Shown piece after piece: positions 17,321-27,570 of a stretch of DNA of 61,182 bases. Location: assembly GCA_902797985.1 (NCBI GenBank), contig CADBUZ010000020.1:1-61182 (forward strand). Direction: 5' to 3'. The DNA is from an uncultured bacterium. GTDB lineage: Bacteria; Cyanobacteriota; Vampirovibrionia; Gastranaerophilales; Gastranaerophilaceae. The notes below the pieces were generated by a model. The model worked only from the letters and a program-made list of their open reading frames with translations, was not told the DNA's origin and ran no database searches. Position 1 is the stretch's first letter. The number at the start of each line of letters is the position of its first letter. Position numbers and translations under genes: made by a program.

Positions 17321-17362
17321 CATCGTAAAGAAGAATATCTTATTACATCTCAATCTCATAGT

Positions 17363-17562
17363 TAATTTAATCTCGTATCGAGTGTTAAATTACACCAGAC
17401 TATTGCGCCTCGCAATAAACGGAACCGTTCGCATTCAAAATCAGAAGCGTGGTTCTGATTTATTCTTGCTCACATTTCGCAACTTTGTTGCTCCCTGGAG
17501 CAATTTTAAAAGACATCTCGAAAGAGGTGTCTTTTTTGCGCTCGAGGATATTTCATATCCTC
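17363..17562. other. Chain of seven to eight consecutive hairpins at the end of the accessory region
   Basis: Between the convergent dGTPase and TolC genes, perfect or near-perfect hairpins follow one another: TAATTTAA/TTAAATTA enclosing CTCG-tat-CGAG (17363-17392); TATTGCG-cct-CGCAATA (17401-17417); AACGG/CCGTT (17418-17429); AAATCAGAA/TTCTGATTT (17438-17461); GCAAC-ttt-GTTGC (17479-17491), overlapping TTGCTCC/GGAGCAA (17488-17503); a GAAA-loop terminator (17508-17535); and GAGGATAT-ttc-ATATCCTC (17544-17562). Four have three-base loops. No ORF or known RNA fold is recognised. It may be a structured transcript, clustered terminators, or a junction scar. Confidence 0.55.
17508..17537 (+). terminator. 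Bidirectional terminator between dgt and tolC
   Basis: A 12-bp stem AAAAGACATCTC/GAGGTGTCTTTT (one G-T pair) with a GAAA tetraloop and T6. On the minus strand the same stem ends in TTTT, so it can also serve the efflux operon. Confidence 0.8.
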
Positions 17563-17599
17563 TTGCTTGCCAAATAATTTCATTCGCAATTAAAATTTC

Positions 17600-19063
17600 T
17601 TATCTTTCTTTTGAAATATCAAGTATCAAATTTTCGGAAAACTTGATAGGAACACCTATTTCTCTCTCTAAACTTGCAGCTGCAACATTATAATTTAACA
17701 TAGCATTATAAAAATCTAAACGCGCATTCAAATAAGTATTTTCACCATCTTTAAGCTCGATTGCATCACCTACACCTGCTTTATATCTACCTGTAACTTG
17801 TCTATACTGTTCTTTTGCTTGATCAAGTGCGAGTTTTGCAATAAGTATTTCTTGTTTTGCTGTTTGCAAATCAATATAATTTTTCTTTACATTATAATAA
17901 ACAGCGTGCTTAACATCTTCATATTCAGCTTCACTTTTTTTCAAAGAAGCTTTTGCTTCATCAATTTCCTTCTTAACCCTCATTAGATTAAGATTAGAAT
18001 AACTAAGGGCCGCACCAAATTGTGAAGAATACATATTATATTTATTCCCAATTTGATTTCCATAACCTGCAAAAATACCGATATCCGGCGTAAAATCACG
18101 ACGTTTTGCTCTCAAATTCATTTTTGCAGCATCTACACCTTTTTTTGCGGCAATCAATTCCGGACGAACATCAAATGCAGTATTTATCGCATTTTCAACA
18201 TCTTCTTTGTAATCATTTAAAAGCAATTGATCTGATAATTCATAATTGGTATATTCCGGAATACCCATAATTTTTGATAACTGTACAAGCGCAATTTCTA
18301 ACACACTCTTAGCTTTTACAAGATTTAACTGAGCTTTACCAAGGTTATATTCGGCAGTAACAACGTCAATTTTTGCCTTTTTACCAATATTATAAAATCC
18401 CCACGCTTGTGCCAGTTGAAGTTCATAATCTTTAACTGTATCTTCGTAAACGTGTACTTGAGCCTGTGCAAAAAGAACATTATAATATGTTGTTTTTATA
18501 TCATAAATCACAGTATTTATCGTTTCTTTTGTATCAGCTTGCCTTGCTTCATACATTCTTTTAAACATATCAGCTGTTGCTTTTGTTTTACCAAAATCAA
18601 ACAACATCATCTCCCCTGAAATATTTGGTAAATATCCCATAGTCATATATTGACTTCTGCCACCGATTACAACATCCTTAGAATATGTTTGACCTGATCT
18701 TGCAATATCAATACCTGCACTTATTGAAGGAAAAAAGTTTGCCCAAGCTTGACCGATTTTTGATTTATAAACATCTTCATCACATAAATACGCACGTATC
18801 GTAGGATTGTATTTTATTGCAATATTTACGCAATCAGCAAGAGAAAATACACTATGGACATTATTAGTATATTCCCTTTGCACAGCCGTATCAGCTTTTG
18901 TATTCTTTTTTTTATCTTTTCTTAGTTTTATTATATGTCTTTCTTGTTTTACATTATCTTTTTTATCAACTTCTACAATTGCATAAGCAATATTTGAAGA
19001 TAATGCAACAAAACACACAACAATAAACCCAATTAAAATCTTTATTTTATTAAATCTCATCAT
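17600..19063 (-). CDS. tolC: TolC-family outer-membrane efflux protein
   Basis: 487 residues from the ATG at 19063 (a second ATG follows directly at 19060; a longer upstream start at 19093 would remove a clean signal peptide). N-terminal signal peptide [16 protein letters not shown]...NIAYA, then two OEP repeats: long coiled-coil helices with [19 protein letters not shown] and, in the second half, [17 protein letters not shown]. The C-terminus holds [26 protein letters not shown], typical of the family. Overlaps the RND pump gene by a few codons, completing an MFP-RND-TolC operon. It forms the outer-membrane channel. Functional assembly is uncertain because the MFP gene is interrupted. Confidence 0.88.
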   Translation of the reverse strand: MMRFNKIKILIGFIVVCFVALSSNIAYAIVEVDKKDNVKQERHIIKLRKDKKKNTKADTAVQREYTNNVHSVFSLADCVNIAIKYNPTIRAYLCDEDVYKSKIGQAWANFFPSISAGIDIARSGQTYSKDVVIGGRSQYMTMGYLPNISGEMMLFDFGKTKATADMFKRMYEARQADTKETINTVIYDIKTTYYNVLFAQAQVHVYEDTVKDYELQLAQAWGFYNIGKKAKIDVVTAEYNLGKAQLNLVKAKSVLEIALVQLSKIMGIPEYTNYELSDQLLLNDYKEDVENAINTAFDVRPELIAAKKGVDAAKMNLRAKRRDFTPDIGIFAGYGNQIGNKYNMYSSQFGAALSYSNLNLMRVKKEIDEAKASLKKSEAEYEDVKHAVYYNVKKNYIDLQTAKQEILIAKLALDQAKEQYRQVTGRYKAGVGDAIELKDGENTYLNARLDFYNAMLNYNVAAASLEREIGVPIKFSENLILDISKER

Positions 19064-22000
19064 CTTCTCTCTTATTATTAAAATATTTATCAACTATTTC
19101 TTGAATAATTACATAAAAAGCAGGAGTCATAACTGCACCGATTGTAGCAGCCGTAATCATACCGCCAATTACGGTACAACCGACAGATATACGGCTGTTT
19201 GCACCTGCCCCCGAAGCAAACAACAATGGTAAAATACCTAAGATAAATGCAGCTTCCGTCATCATAATAGCTCTAAATCTCAAATCTGCCGCTTTCACTG
19301 CTGCATCTTCTATAGTTAAGTTATGTTCTTCATGTTCAACCTTAGCAAATTCTACAATCAAAATTGCTTGTTTTGCAGCCAGACCAATCAACGTAATTAA
19401 CCCGACCTGAGAATATAAATCAAGTGATTGTCCCATCATCAATTGGAAAATCAAAGCTCCGACTACCGCAACAGGAGATATCAAAAGTACCGCAACAGGA
19501 ATCATCCAGCTTTCATAAAGTGCAACAAGGAATAAATACACAAACAATAGTGCAAGTCCGATTACAAGACCTGTTTGTCCTGATGATTCTTTTTCCTGAC
19601 GTGATGTTCCTGACCACTGATAAGTATAATCACGAGTTAAATACTTATCAGATAATCTTTCCATAGCTTTCATAGCATCACCTGAAGATTTTCCGCTTGC
19701 TTGCATACCTTGTATCTGAACAGAACGGAACTGATTAAATCTTGTTATAGATACGGCACCTGTTGTTTGCTCAGGCTTAATCACAGTCATAATAGGAACC
19801 ATATTTCCTTTTGTATTTGCAACTCGAATTTTTTCCAAGTCTTCTATTTTATTTCTGTAATCACCTTCAGCCTGCATAAACACTCTGAATACTCTGCCCA
19901 GTTTATTAAAATCATTCACATAAGAGTATGACAAAGTTGATGCTAAAGTATTGTGCAACTCAGCAATATCTATACTTTGTGCTAAAGCCTTTTCATAATC
20001 GATATTCAAAATATATTGTGGAACATTTGCCTGAAACTGAGTATAAACACTCGACAAACTGCTATCTTCATTTGCTTTTTCAATGAAAGTATTTGCAAAC
20101 TTAGATAAATCTTGTACAGTATCATTTCCGGTAGATAACAATTGATACTCAAAGCCACCCATTGTACCTAACCCGTCTATAGCAGGAGGGGAGAAGGTGA
20201 ATACAGATGCTTCCGTAATATTTGCAGAACGCATATTAATTTCGTCCATTATTGCCGTATGAGACATATTAGTAGATCTGCCTGTAACTAATCTAAACAC
20301 CCAACTAATAGGGTTAACCTTTCTTTCGCCCCATTCTTTAAGCTGAATAACAACTGTTGCTTGGTTTGATGGTCCCATACCGCCAAAGGCAATAATTCTT
20401 TCTCTGTCAACACCATCAATATCTTCAATCATTCTTGTAAATTTAACAACAACATCTTCTGTTCTGTTCAAAGATGCACCATCAGGCAAAGTTATTGACG
20501 TTACCAAAATTCCCTGATCCTCATCAGGAATAAAACCTGTCGGAATTATTTTGAATAAACCTAACATAAGCACGATAATAGATACATATGTTATAATTGT
20601 CAGTTTTTTATCGAATACAAATTTTTTGACGTATTCAAGATAGAATTTAGTTAATAAATCAAATTTTTCATTGAAAATCTTCAAGAATTTAGTAATATAA
20701 ACATTTACATCATCAAGAATTTCTTTGACGGATTCAGGTAATTTAATTTTCTTCTTTTTCTCTTTTAACAATATTGAGCATAAAGCAGGAGAAAGAGTAA
20801 GCGCACATACAGCAGAGAAAGAAATTGATGCTGCAATACATACCGCAAACTGCTTATACATAGTACCTGATAAACCTGTCATAAAACACATAGGAACGAA
20901 TACCGCAACAAGTACGGCAGCCATTGCAACAAGCGAACCACCTACATCGTGCATTGTTTTTTGTGTTGCTTCAATTGCATTCATTCCCTCTTCTTCCATA
21001 TGTCGTTTAACGTCTTCTATTACAACAATTGCGTCATCGACAACGACCGCAACAGCAAGAACCAATGCAAACAATGTTAACAGGTTAAGTGACATTCCAA
21101 GCATTTTTAAAGCAATAAATGTACCGATTAATGACACCGGAATAGCAACACAAGGAATTAGTGTTGCGTAATAATCTCCCAAAAATGCAAAAATAACTAA
21201 GATTACGATCAGCGATGTCAAAAGAATAGTAAACTCAACTTCGTCCATTGATTCAGTAATGAAGATTGCGTTATCCATCATAGTTTTAATTTGCAATGAA
21301 TCAGGCAACGTTTTATCAAGCTTTTGCATTTCCTTATTAACAGCCTCTACAATCTCAATCGTATTTGCCCCAGGTAATGGCATTACCTGAATAAGAACAG
21401 CAGGTTTTGTATCAACCAAACCGAATAGAGAATAAGATTTTGCACCTAATTCTACTCTTGCTACATCTTTTAATCTGATTTTTGAGCTGTCAGAATTTGA
21501 ACGAATAATAATATTTTCAAATTCTTCAGGAGTAGATAATCTGCCTTTTGTTAAAAGAGATAATTGTAAACTTGCAGGTTTGTCTGTAGGAAGAACACCT
21601 AAAGCACCTGTTGAAAGTTGTATATTTTGATTTCTTATAGCATTTTGAATCTCTGTTACAGACACTTTATAACTTGCTAACTTTGCAGGATCGAGCCAAA
21701 TTCTCATACTGTAATCGTCTGCACCAAAAATATTAACTTCACCGACACCATTTATACGTTTAATAGCGTCTTTAATATATATATTTGCATAATTTGTAAG
21801 ATCTAATTGGCTCCAAGATTCATTTTCAGAGGACAAATTCAAAATAATAGCACCAATACCGCCAACCTGATTTTTTGCTGTAATACCTTGTTGTATAACC
21901 TCTTGCGGAAGCATTGACTGAACTTGCTGAAGTTTATTTTGAACATTCATTAGGTTAACATCATTGTTTGTACCTGTTTTAAAAAAAATATTCAAACTAT

Positions 22001-22274
22001 AAGCGTTATCATAACTGGTCGAGGACATATACAACATATCCTGAACCCCATTCAGTTGTGATTCAAGCATTGACGCAATAGAAGATTCTATGACCGATGC
22101 ACTTGCCCCCGGATACGATGCCGAAATAGTAACCTGAGGAGGTGTAATATTTGGATATTTTTCTTGTTGTAGTCCAAGTAAACATATTGTACCTAAAATA
22201 ACAATTAATAATGATATAACAACTGCAAAACGAGGTTTTTTTATGAAAAAATATAAGTCTTCTTTTTTAATCAT
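19050..22274 (-). CDS. RND (HAE1/AcrB-type) multidrug efflux transporter
   Basis: 1074 residues, the usual length for HAE1 pumps. TM1 ([20 protein letters not shown]) precedes a porter domain beginning [19 protein letters not shown]. The TM4 proton-relay motif [16 protein letters not shown] carries the paired aspartates. The second half repeats the fold, with SPVAVVGAL and [12 protein letters not shown]. The protein is an inner-membrane proton-driven exporter of hydrophobic compounds. Its ATG overlaps the MFP stop (TAATG) and its 3' end overlaps tolC, so the three genes are translationally coupled. Intact in sequence. Confidence 0.93.
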   Translation of the reverse strand: MIKKEDLYFFIKKPRFAVVISLLIVILGTICLLGLQQEKYPNITPPQVTISASYPGASASVIESSIASMLESQLNGVQDMLYMSSTSYDNAYSLNIFFKTGTNNDVNLMNVQNKLQQVQSMLPQEVIQQGITAKNQVGGIGAIILNLSSENESWSQLDLTNYANIYIKDAIKRINGVGEVNIFGADDYSMRIWLDPAKLASYKVSVTEIQNAIRNQNIQLSTGALGVLPTDKPASLQLSLLTKGRLSTPEEFENIIIRSNSDSSKIRLKDVARVELGAKSYSLFGLVDTKPAVLIQVMPLPGANTIEIVEAVNKEMQKLDKTLPDSLQIKTMMDNAIFITESMDEVEFTILLTSLIVILVIFAFLGDYYATLIPCVAIPVSLIGTFIALKMLGMSLNLLTLFALVLAVAVVVDDAIVVIEDVKRHMEEEGMNAIEATQKTMHDVGGSLVAMAAVLVAVFVPMCFMTGLSGTMYKQFAVCIAASISFSAVCALTLSPALCSILLKEKKKKIKLPESVKEILDDVNVYITKFLKIFNEKFDLLTKFYLEYVKKFVFDKKLTIITYVSIIVLMLGLFKIIPTGFIPDEDQGILVTSITLPDGASLNRTEDVVVKFTRMIEDIDGVDRERIIAFGGMGPSNQATVVIQLKEWGERKVNPISWVFRLVTGRSTNMSHTAIMDEINMRSANITEASVFTFSPPAIDGLGTMGGFEYQLLSTGNDTVQDLSKFANTFIEKANEDSSLSSVYTQFQANVPQYILNIDYEKALAQSIDIAELHNTLASTLSYSYVNDFNKLGRVFRVFMQAEGDYRNKIEDLEKIRVANTKGNMVPIMTVIKPEQTTGAVSITRFNQFRSVQIQGMQASGKSSGDAMKAMERLSDKYLTRDYTYQWSGTSRQEKESSGQTGLVIGLALLFVYLFLVALYESWMIPVAVLLISPVAVVGALIFQLMMGQSLDLYSQVGLITLIGLAAKQAILIVEFAKVEHEEHNLTIEDAAVKAADLRFRAIMMTEAAFILGILPLLFASGAGANSRISVGCTVIGGMITAATIGAVMTPAFYVIIQEIVDKYFNNKREDDEI

Positions 22275-23467
22275 TATTTAACCTCTTTTTTTCCATTTTT
22301 CTTTTCTAATTCAAATTTAAAAGGTTTTGTTTTAAGTTTTTGTCCTGTTTTATAAACATTCTGAATACCTTGCATTACAACTTTATCATTGTAATCAAGA
22401 CCACTCTCAACTATCCAACAATTGTTATAACTTTCTTTTACAACAACTTCTTTTTTCACAGCCTTGCCGTTTTTAACTGTCCATACGTAATAACCCGTAC
22501 CAACATCTGTTTTTGTTGCAGATTGAGGAATTAACATAACCTTCATAGATTTATTAACTCTTATAATGATGTTTACATAATCCCCAGGAACCAAAAGTTC
22601 ATTTTTATTATCAAAAAGTGCTCTCATTGTAACTGTTCCGGTATCTTCATCAATCTTGTTATCAACAAATTCGATTTTACCTTCTGATTCATACATAGAA
22701 CCATCTGCTAATTTTAATAATACTGATACAGTTGTACCATCGTCTTTATTTTCAAGATAATATCTTTTTAATTCAATAAAATCACTACTTTTCAAAGGAA
22801 ATACAACTCTCATCGGATTGGTGCTGTATATCTGTGCAATCACACCTGAGTTTGGTGTAACATAGTTTCCGACTGAAACGATACATTTACCAATTCTGCC
22901 GTTCATAGGAGAAGTGATATTTGTATAACTCAAATCTAATCTCGCTTTAGATAGTTGTGCTATAGAGCCGTCAAGTGCTGCTCTGCTTTTGTTACGGTCA
23001 GTTAATTTGTTGTCATAATATTCTCTACTTACCAAATCTTCTTTCAACAATGCTGCTGCACGTCTGTAATCTATTTGAGAGTTTTTATATACGGCAGTAT
23101 TTTCATTTACTGTTGCCCTTGCAGTCTTTGCCGCAAGAATGTACTCAGTAGGTTATATTTGGAACAACTTTTGTCCTTTTCTAACTCTGTCGCCTTCTTC
23201 AAAATATTTTTGTTGAAGCCATCCGCTAACTCTGGCAATGATATCTACTGACAAAGCAGCTTCTACTCTGCCCGTAGTTTCATGCTCAGGACATATATCC
23301 ATTTCCATAGGATTTGCAACCTCTACCACTTGCGGTTGCGACATTGCTATCGCTGATATTATACTTACTGCTGTTGTTTTTATTTGATTAAAAAGAATTG
23401 GCACAATAATAACTGCCAAAATGACAGTAATAGTCCTTGTTTTCTTTGACTTCCAATCTATTTTCAT
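22274..23467 (-). pseudogene. RND membrane-fusion protein interrupted by an in-frame stop
   Basis: One continuous frame of 397 sense codons with a single internal TAA at codon 105 (23153-23155). The sequence reads GQKLFQI-stop-PTEYILAAK, where periplasmic adaptors of the AcrA/MexA type have L-F-Q-I-D/E-P-x-x-Y; one GAA-to-TAA change would account for it. Before the stop: an inner-membrane anchor TITVILAVIIVPILF and the first lipoyl half (GWLQQKYFEEGDRV). After it: hairpin, second lipoyl half (TNITSPMNGRIGK), beta-barrel and membrane-proximal domains, all open. Recent null allele, read-through, or base error are the options. Reinitiation could make a C-terminal fragment lacking the anchor. Confidence 0.8.
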
Positions 23468-23491
23468 ACTCTCCCTATCATAAATTAAATA

Positions 23492-23512
23492 CTATTCTTT
23501 ACAACAGAATAG
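23492..23512. promoter_or_regulatory. Operator-like palindrome in the efflux promoter
   Basis: CTATTCT-N7-AGAATAG, a perfect 7-7-7 inverted repeat 25 bp upstream of the MFP start. On the minus strand its distal arm contains TATTCT, a plausible -10 box with TTGTAA 18 bp upstream. A dimeric repressor bound here would block the efflux operon. No TetR or MarR gene is adjacent. Confidence 0.5.
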
Positions 23513-23564
23513 CATATAAACATTACGGTTTACAACTTTGTAAAAAATTTTAATAATAAAAAAA

Positions 23565-23619
23565 GATAGTGACAAAAAAGTCAGATATTATATAAAATCT
23601 GACTTTTTAACCACTATCT
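23565..23619 (-). terminator. Terminator downstream of the thioredoxin-like gene
   Basis: A 12-bp stem AAAAAGTCAGAT/ATCTGACTTTTT nested within an outer GATAGTG/CACTATC stem. T-runs occur on both strands, so it can insulate the efflux operon as well. Confidence 0.8.
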
Positions 23620-23628
23620 ATAAATAAT

Positions 23629-23931
23629 TTATATATACTTTAAAACTATATCTAACAATTCAGATTTTTCTCTAAAACCTGTAAAACGTGTTACAACATC
23701 CCCGAACTTAAATAATATAAATGTAGGGAAGGAGGTAACCCCGTATTTTTGAGTAAGTTCGGGGGCTTTATAAACATCAATCTTTCCGATATTAATATCG
23801 TTTTTTGCTAATTCCTCCAAAACCGGTTGTTCTTTTACACAGTAATGACACATATCACTTCCAAACATTACAAGCTTTAACCCATTCTGTATATGGTCTT
23901 CAAAATTTTTATTATCTAATATCTTTAACAC
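23629..23931 (-). CDS. Thioredoxin-like protein
   Basis: About 100 residues from a GTG at 23931, chosen because a perfect AAGGAGG lies five bases upstream; the ATG at 23958 has no ribosome-binding site. Thioredoxin fold with active site MCHYC (canonical WCGPC replaced), the cis-proline loop SFPTFILF and a C-terminal GFREKSELLDIVLK helix. Probably a cytoplasmic thiol-disulfide oxidoreductase. The CHYC dipeptide suggests a more oxidising or specialised variant than housekeeping TrxA. Monocistronic, ended by the terminator at 23565-23619. Confidence 0.8.
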   Translation of the reverse strand: MLKILDNKNFEDHIQNGLKLVMFGSDMCHYCVKEQPVLEELAKNDINIGKIDVYKAPELTQKYGVTSFPTFILFKFGDVVTRFTGFREKSELLDIVLKYI

Positions 23932-24057
23932 TTTTTCCTCCTTAATTCCTTGAGCCATTTTTAAGATATATTATTTTTTACAAATTAAATCCTCCATTGT
24001 TATTGCCTATTTGGGGAATGTTTTTTATCTTTATCCTTGAAATATTTATTCTTTATA

Positions 24058-24086
24058 TGGACAACTTTTAAAAAAAATATTATAAT
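24058..24086 (+). promoter_or_regulatory. Promoter of the second dgt gene
   Basis: TGGACA (24058-24063), 17 bp, TATAAT (24081-24086). The expected start near 24093 excludes the upstream ATGs at 24037 and 24085 and supports the ATG at 24106. Confidence 0.6.
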
Positions 24087-24105
24087 GAATACAGATAGGA
24101 TAAGT

Positions 24106-25350
24106 ATGCATCAAGATTTAAAGAACAAACTTTTTCAAGAAGAAGCGATGACTCCGAGTAACCCCAAATGGGAATTCGCCATTACTCGTGTCGGCAAATT
24201 ATACCAAAAAGAGTACGAATCTCGTTCTGAATTTGAAAGAGATTATAACAGAATATTAAATTCAAGTGCGTATAGTCGTTTGAAACATAAAACGCAGGTT
24301 TTTTATGCGACAAGTAATGATCACGTTTGCACAAGAATAGAACACGTTAATATCGTTGCATCAATTGCTAAAACAATTGCCCGTTCTTTAGGGTTGAATG
24401 TTGAATTAGTTGAAGCGATTGCATTTGGGCATGATTTAGGTCATTCTCCTTTCGGTCATCATGGCGAAAGAATTATTGCTGAAATTATGATGGAAGAAAA
24501 TTTCCCACAACCGTTTTGGCACGAAAAAAATAGTCTTAGAATGGTAGATTACTTAGAAACATTGCCAAATTATTATGGTGAATATGATAACCTTAATCTT
24601 ACTTATGCTGTGCGTGATGGTATTGTTTGTCATTGCGGGGAAGTTGATGAAAACAGTCTTAAACCTCGTGACAAGTTTGTTGAATTACAAACAATGAACA
24701 AAGGACAGTATATGCCGTTTACGTATGAAGGCTGCGTTGTTAAAATATCTGATAAACTTGCGTATATCGGACGTGATATTCAAGATGCTACAATATACGG
24801 ATTGTTTACTAAAAAAGATTTTGCTGTGCTTAAACAAATTGCACAAACTTTTACTAAAGAGCAGGTTAAGCTTAAACAAATAAATCCTACCTCTCTTATT
24901 TATCAATTAGTTACCGATTTATGCCAAAATTCTAACCCTGATATCGGACTTACTTTTACTAAAGAAAATTATGAACTTATGAATCAAGTCAAACATTTTA
25001 TTTTTGAAAAAGTTTGTATGAATAAACGACTGGAACCGTTTATGGATTATGCAAGTTTGGTAATTAGAACTATTTATAAATTCTTAAAAAACTATTACGC
25101 AGGGATGGACACAATAAGTTATTTAAAACGTGATACAAAATTGTATCCAACACTAATCGTTGATTTTAGGAAATGGCTTATAAAATATTCAAATATTGAT
25201 TTAGATTTAAGAAAATTGAGAAAATATAATAATAAAGTTATTTATGATATTGAAGACATCAATGATTATAAACAAGCAATAATAGATTTTATATCGTGTA
25301 TGACTGATAAATATATTATGAGGGTATATCACGATTTGATAGCACTTTAA
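24106..25350 (+). CDS. dgt: HD-domain dGTPase, housekeeping-type
   Basis: 414 residues from the ATG at 24106 (AGATAGGA site and promoter position decide the start). Dgt motifs are SRSEFERDYNRIL, RIEHVNIVASI (HD His), AFGHDLGHSPFGHHGE, YIGRDIQDA and a C-terminal CMTDKYIMRVY. It hydrolyses dGTP to deoxyguanosine and triphosphate, helping to balance dNTP pools. Purine nucleoside phosphorylase, which can act on the released nucleoside, lies convergent 15 bp downstream. Only moderately similar to the accessory copy at 16049-17320, so the two are not recent duplicates. Confidence 0.88.
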   Translation: MHQDLKNKLFQEEAMTPSNPKWEFAITRVGKLYQKEYESRSEFERDYNRILNSSAYSRLKHKTQVFYATSNDHVCTRIEHVNIVASIAKTIARSLGLNVELVEAIAFGHDLGHSPFGHHGERIIAEIMMEENFPQPFWHEKNSLRMVDYLETLPNYYGEYDNLNLTYAVRDGIVCHCGEVDENSLKPRDKFVELQTMNKGQYMPFTYEGCVVKISDKLAYIGRDIQDATIYGLFTKKDFAVLKQIAQTFTKEQVKLKQINPTSLIYQLVTDLCQNSNPDIGLTFTKENYELMNQVKHFIFEKVCMNKRLEPFMDYASLVIRTIYKFLKNYYAGMDTISYLKRDTKLYPTLIVDFRKWLIKYSNIDLDLRKLRKYNNKVIYDIEDINDYKQAIIDFISCMTDKYIMRVYHDLIAL

Positions 25351-25365
25351 ATTTTATAAACAAGA

Positions 25366-26166
25366 TTATATATTTTTAATGAGTTCAAGTACAAGTTTTT
25401 TAAAATATACTTTTGCTTTTTCTGCGTTTTCAAGCACTTCTTTATGAGAAAGTCCAACTGTGCTGATTCCTGCTGCAGAGTTACAAATACAACTTATACC
25501 AATCGTTTTTAGTCCCATCCAACGTGCAACAATTGCTTCAGGAACAGTTGACATTCCAACGGCATCAGCCCCTAATGTGCGTACCATATTAACTTCAGCA
25601 GGAGTTTCATACGTAGGACCTGTTAATGCTATATATACCCCTTCTTCCAAAGGAATGTTTAATTTCTTGCCGCATTCGTGTGCTAATTCTCTTAATTCTT
25701 TTGTGTAAACTTCACTCATATCAGGGAATCTATCCCCTAAGCTGTCATCATTTGGGCCAATTAATGGATTTGTCCCCATAAAGTTGATGTGATCTTTTAT
25801 TATCATCAATGATGATGGTTTGAAGTATGGATTAACCCCGCCTGCTGCATTGGTAAGAATAACCGTTTCTATTCCTAATTTTTTCATTACTTTAATAGGA
25901 TATGTAACAACACTCATTGGATGACCTTCGTAAAAATGAAAACGACCTTGCATCATAACTACATTTTTGCCGTTAACTTTTGAGAACACTAAATTCCCGC
26001 TATGTCCTTTTACAGTTGATTCAGGAAAATTCGGTATATCTTTGAAAGGTATTTTTATTTCGCAATATTCATCTGCAAGCTCACCCAAGCCTGAACCTAG
26101 TACAATCCCAATTTCAGGGTTAAAGTCACCTATTTTACTTTTTATATATTCAATAGTTTTTTCCAT
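25366..26166 (-). CDS. punA: Purine nucleoside phosphorylase
   Basis: 266 residues from the ATG at 26166 (GGGAG site; the longer in-frame start at 26199 has none). Trimeric PNP family: GIVLGSGLGELAD phosphate loop, GHSGNLVFSKVNGK, MQGRFHFYEGHPM, TNAAGGVNP, SLMIIKDHINFMGTNPL, GPTYETPAEVNM and a GMSTVPEAIVARWMG base-binding segment. It cleaves (deoxy)inosine and (deoxy)guanosine with phosphate to base and (deoxy)ribose-1-phosphate. Together with the adjacent dGTPase it forms a possible dGTP-to-guanine salvage route. Confidence 0.92.
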   Translation of the reverse strand: MEKTIEYIKSKIGDFNPEIGIVLGSGLGELADEYCEIKIPFKDIPNFPESTVKGHSGNLVFSKVNGKNVVMMQGRFHFYEGHPMSVVTYPIKVMKKLGIETVILTNAAGGVNPYFKPSSLMIIKDHINFMGTNPLIGPNDDSLGDRFPDMSEVYTKELRELAHECGKKLNIPLEEGVYIALTGPTYETPAEVNMVRTLGADAVGMSTVPEAIVARWMGLKTIGISCICNSAAGISTVGLSHKEVLENAEKAKVYFKKLVLELIKNI

Positions 26167-26248
26167 AATAAACACTTCTCCCACCTTTAAAATATGCATA
26201 AAAATAGGGCATAATAAAATATATCAGCCCTATTTTTCAAATATATAT

Positions 26249-26497
26249 TTACCCTACTAATTCGTTATCATCTGATTCAGATGCTTTAACCATAATAGCA
26301 TGTTCGACAGGATTTTCTTTTTTGAATTGTTTATCTGCGCCAACATATTCTTCAAATCCAAAATCTTCACGAGCTTTTTTAAGTTGAGTTTCATCAACTA
26401 ATTTTTTTGCTAATTCAGCTATTTCGTAAACTAATTGATATCTGTTTTCAGAATTATCATTAAGTTCCCACGCTATCTTTACTATTTGATCCATCAT
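26249..26497 (-). CDS. rpoZ: Probable RNA polymerase omega subunit
   Basis: About 82 residues from ATG-ATG at 26497/26494, with an AGAGGAAA site upstream. The core ENRYQLVYEIAELAKKLVDE matches the omega signature N-R-Y-x-L-V-x-x-x-A-x-R/K-A-x-x-L, and the C-terminal part ENPVEHAIMVKASE matches the K/N-P-V-x-x-A-I-x-E strand. Omega binds the beta-prime C-terminus and aids polymerase assembly. The lineage has an insertion between the two halves. The call is from motif pattern only and is less certain than its neighbours. Confidence 0.55.
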   Translation of the reverse strand: MMDQIVKIAWELNDNSENRYQLVYEIAELAKKLVDETQLKKAREDFGFEEYVGADKQFKKENPVEHAIMVKASESDDNELVG

Positions 26498-26604
26498 AAT
26501 TTTATTTCCTCTTTGTTTTATTAATTCTATAATAACATAAAAAATTTGTCCAGAGGCGATAAATATTTTATTATACATTATTTTTTCTCACAAATTAATT
26601 TTTT

Positions 26605-26634
26605 AAAATAAAAGGTCAAGTATTAAACTTGACC
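26605..26634 (-). terminator. Terminator of the flagellar rod operon
   Basis: GGTCAAG-N7-CTTGACC followed on the minus strand by TTTTATTTT. It lies about 110 bp beyond the flgC stop. Confidence 0.65.
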
Positions 26635-26746
26635 AAACGGTTTGATTTTTATTTTCCCTTTAAGGTTTGAATTATGCGTTTTCCCTTCTTCACACTCTAC
26701 TTTTCATAGATTGGTTAAATGTATATTTTGAGTCTTAAATTATCTA

Positions 26747-27190
26747 TTACTTACCTATTTCTGTTGCTCTTGAAGCCATTTGTCTTGTAATATTAACAAC
26801 CGCAAGGTTAGCTTCATAAGCACGTTGTGCCATAACAGCATCTGCCATATCAACCATAGCATTTACGTTTGATGAACGGATATATCCGTTTGCATCAGCA
26901 TCAGGGTGTCCTGGGGCATACAATCTTTCACCCATTGTCGGATCTTCTACTACACCATTGAAAACAACCCCGCCTTGTAGATATGGTAGTGTTCCCGTTC
27001 CAAATACATCATTTTTCATCTGAGTTAAAACTCCTCTAAATGAAATATCTTCTGTTGCATTCAAAATAGGAATTTTTCTGACATAGTTTGGAGTATCAAT
27101 ATTCGCAATGTTTTTTGCGTGAATATCCATTCTTAAACCATGTGCTTTTAAGGCGTTTGCACCGATATTTATTGATTCCATTATACCCAT
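26747..27190 (-). CDS. flgC: Flagellar basal-body rod protein FlgC
   Basis: 147 residues, the standard FlgC length. The N-terminal rod signature is HAKNIANIDTPNYVRK, and the C-terminal helix is NAMVDMADAVMAQRAYEANL with RQMASRATEIGK. FlgC is a proximal rod subunit exported by the flagellar type III apparatus. Starts 7 bp after flgB, last gene of a four-gene rod operon. fliE, which usually follows flgC, is absent; a terminator comes instead. Confidence 0.9.
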   Translation of the reverse strand: MGIMESINIGANALKAHGLRMDIHAKNIANIDTPNYVRKIPILNATEDISFRGVLTQMKNDVFGTGTLPYLQGGVVFNGVVEDPTMGERLYAPGHPDADANGYIRSSNVNAMVDMADAVMAQRAYEANLAVVNITRQMASRATEIGK

Positions 27191-27197
27191 AACGCAC

Positions 27198-27548
27198 CTA
27201 CTTTCCTACGTTTATAACCGTTTTCATTTGAGTAATAATATTTGACATTCTTCTTGTCGCCATTGTGTATAAAATTGAGTTTTTTTGCATTTCAGTTAAT
27301 TCTTGAGCAGGGTTTATTTCAACATTTTGCTCATAATCAAACATAGGAGATGGCCCTAATTTTTGTGCTAATTTTGTTTCTAAAGAAGCAGTTGCACCAC
27401 CTACATATTGACTAAAATCAATATCTCTGCGCACATACCCCGGGGTATCTATGTTTGCGAGGTTAGAACCCAATGCTCTTTGTTTTTGTGCAATTAAATC
27501 CATTGCTAATGATGTTTTACCTATACATCCTAATGCTGCCCAGCCCAT
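27198..27548 (-). CDS. flgB: Flagellar basal-body rod protein FlgB
   Basis: 116 residues. N-terminal rod motif SNLANIDTPGYVRRDIDF and a C-terminal amphipathic helix ILYTMATRRMSNIITQMKTVI, as in FlgB. A loop containing YVGGATASLETKLAQ separates them. FlgB is the cell-proximal rod protein. Third gene of the operon, 22 bp after the preceding rod gene. Confidence 0.88.
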   Translation of the reverse strand: MGWAALGCIGKTSLAMDLIAQKQRALGSNLANIDTPGYVRRDIDFSQYVGGATASLETKLAQKLGPSPMFDYEQNVEINPAQELTEMQKNSILYTMATRRMSNIITQMKTVINVGK

Positions 27549-27570
27549 TAGTTAAACCCTCCAAGATTTA

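Noticed and set aside
17313-17693. 126-codon plus-strand ORF across the hairpin chain and tolC end
   Set aside because: It runs through a terminator and antisense to tolC; codon use is not protein-like.
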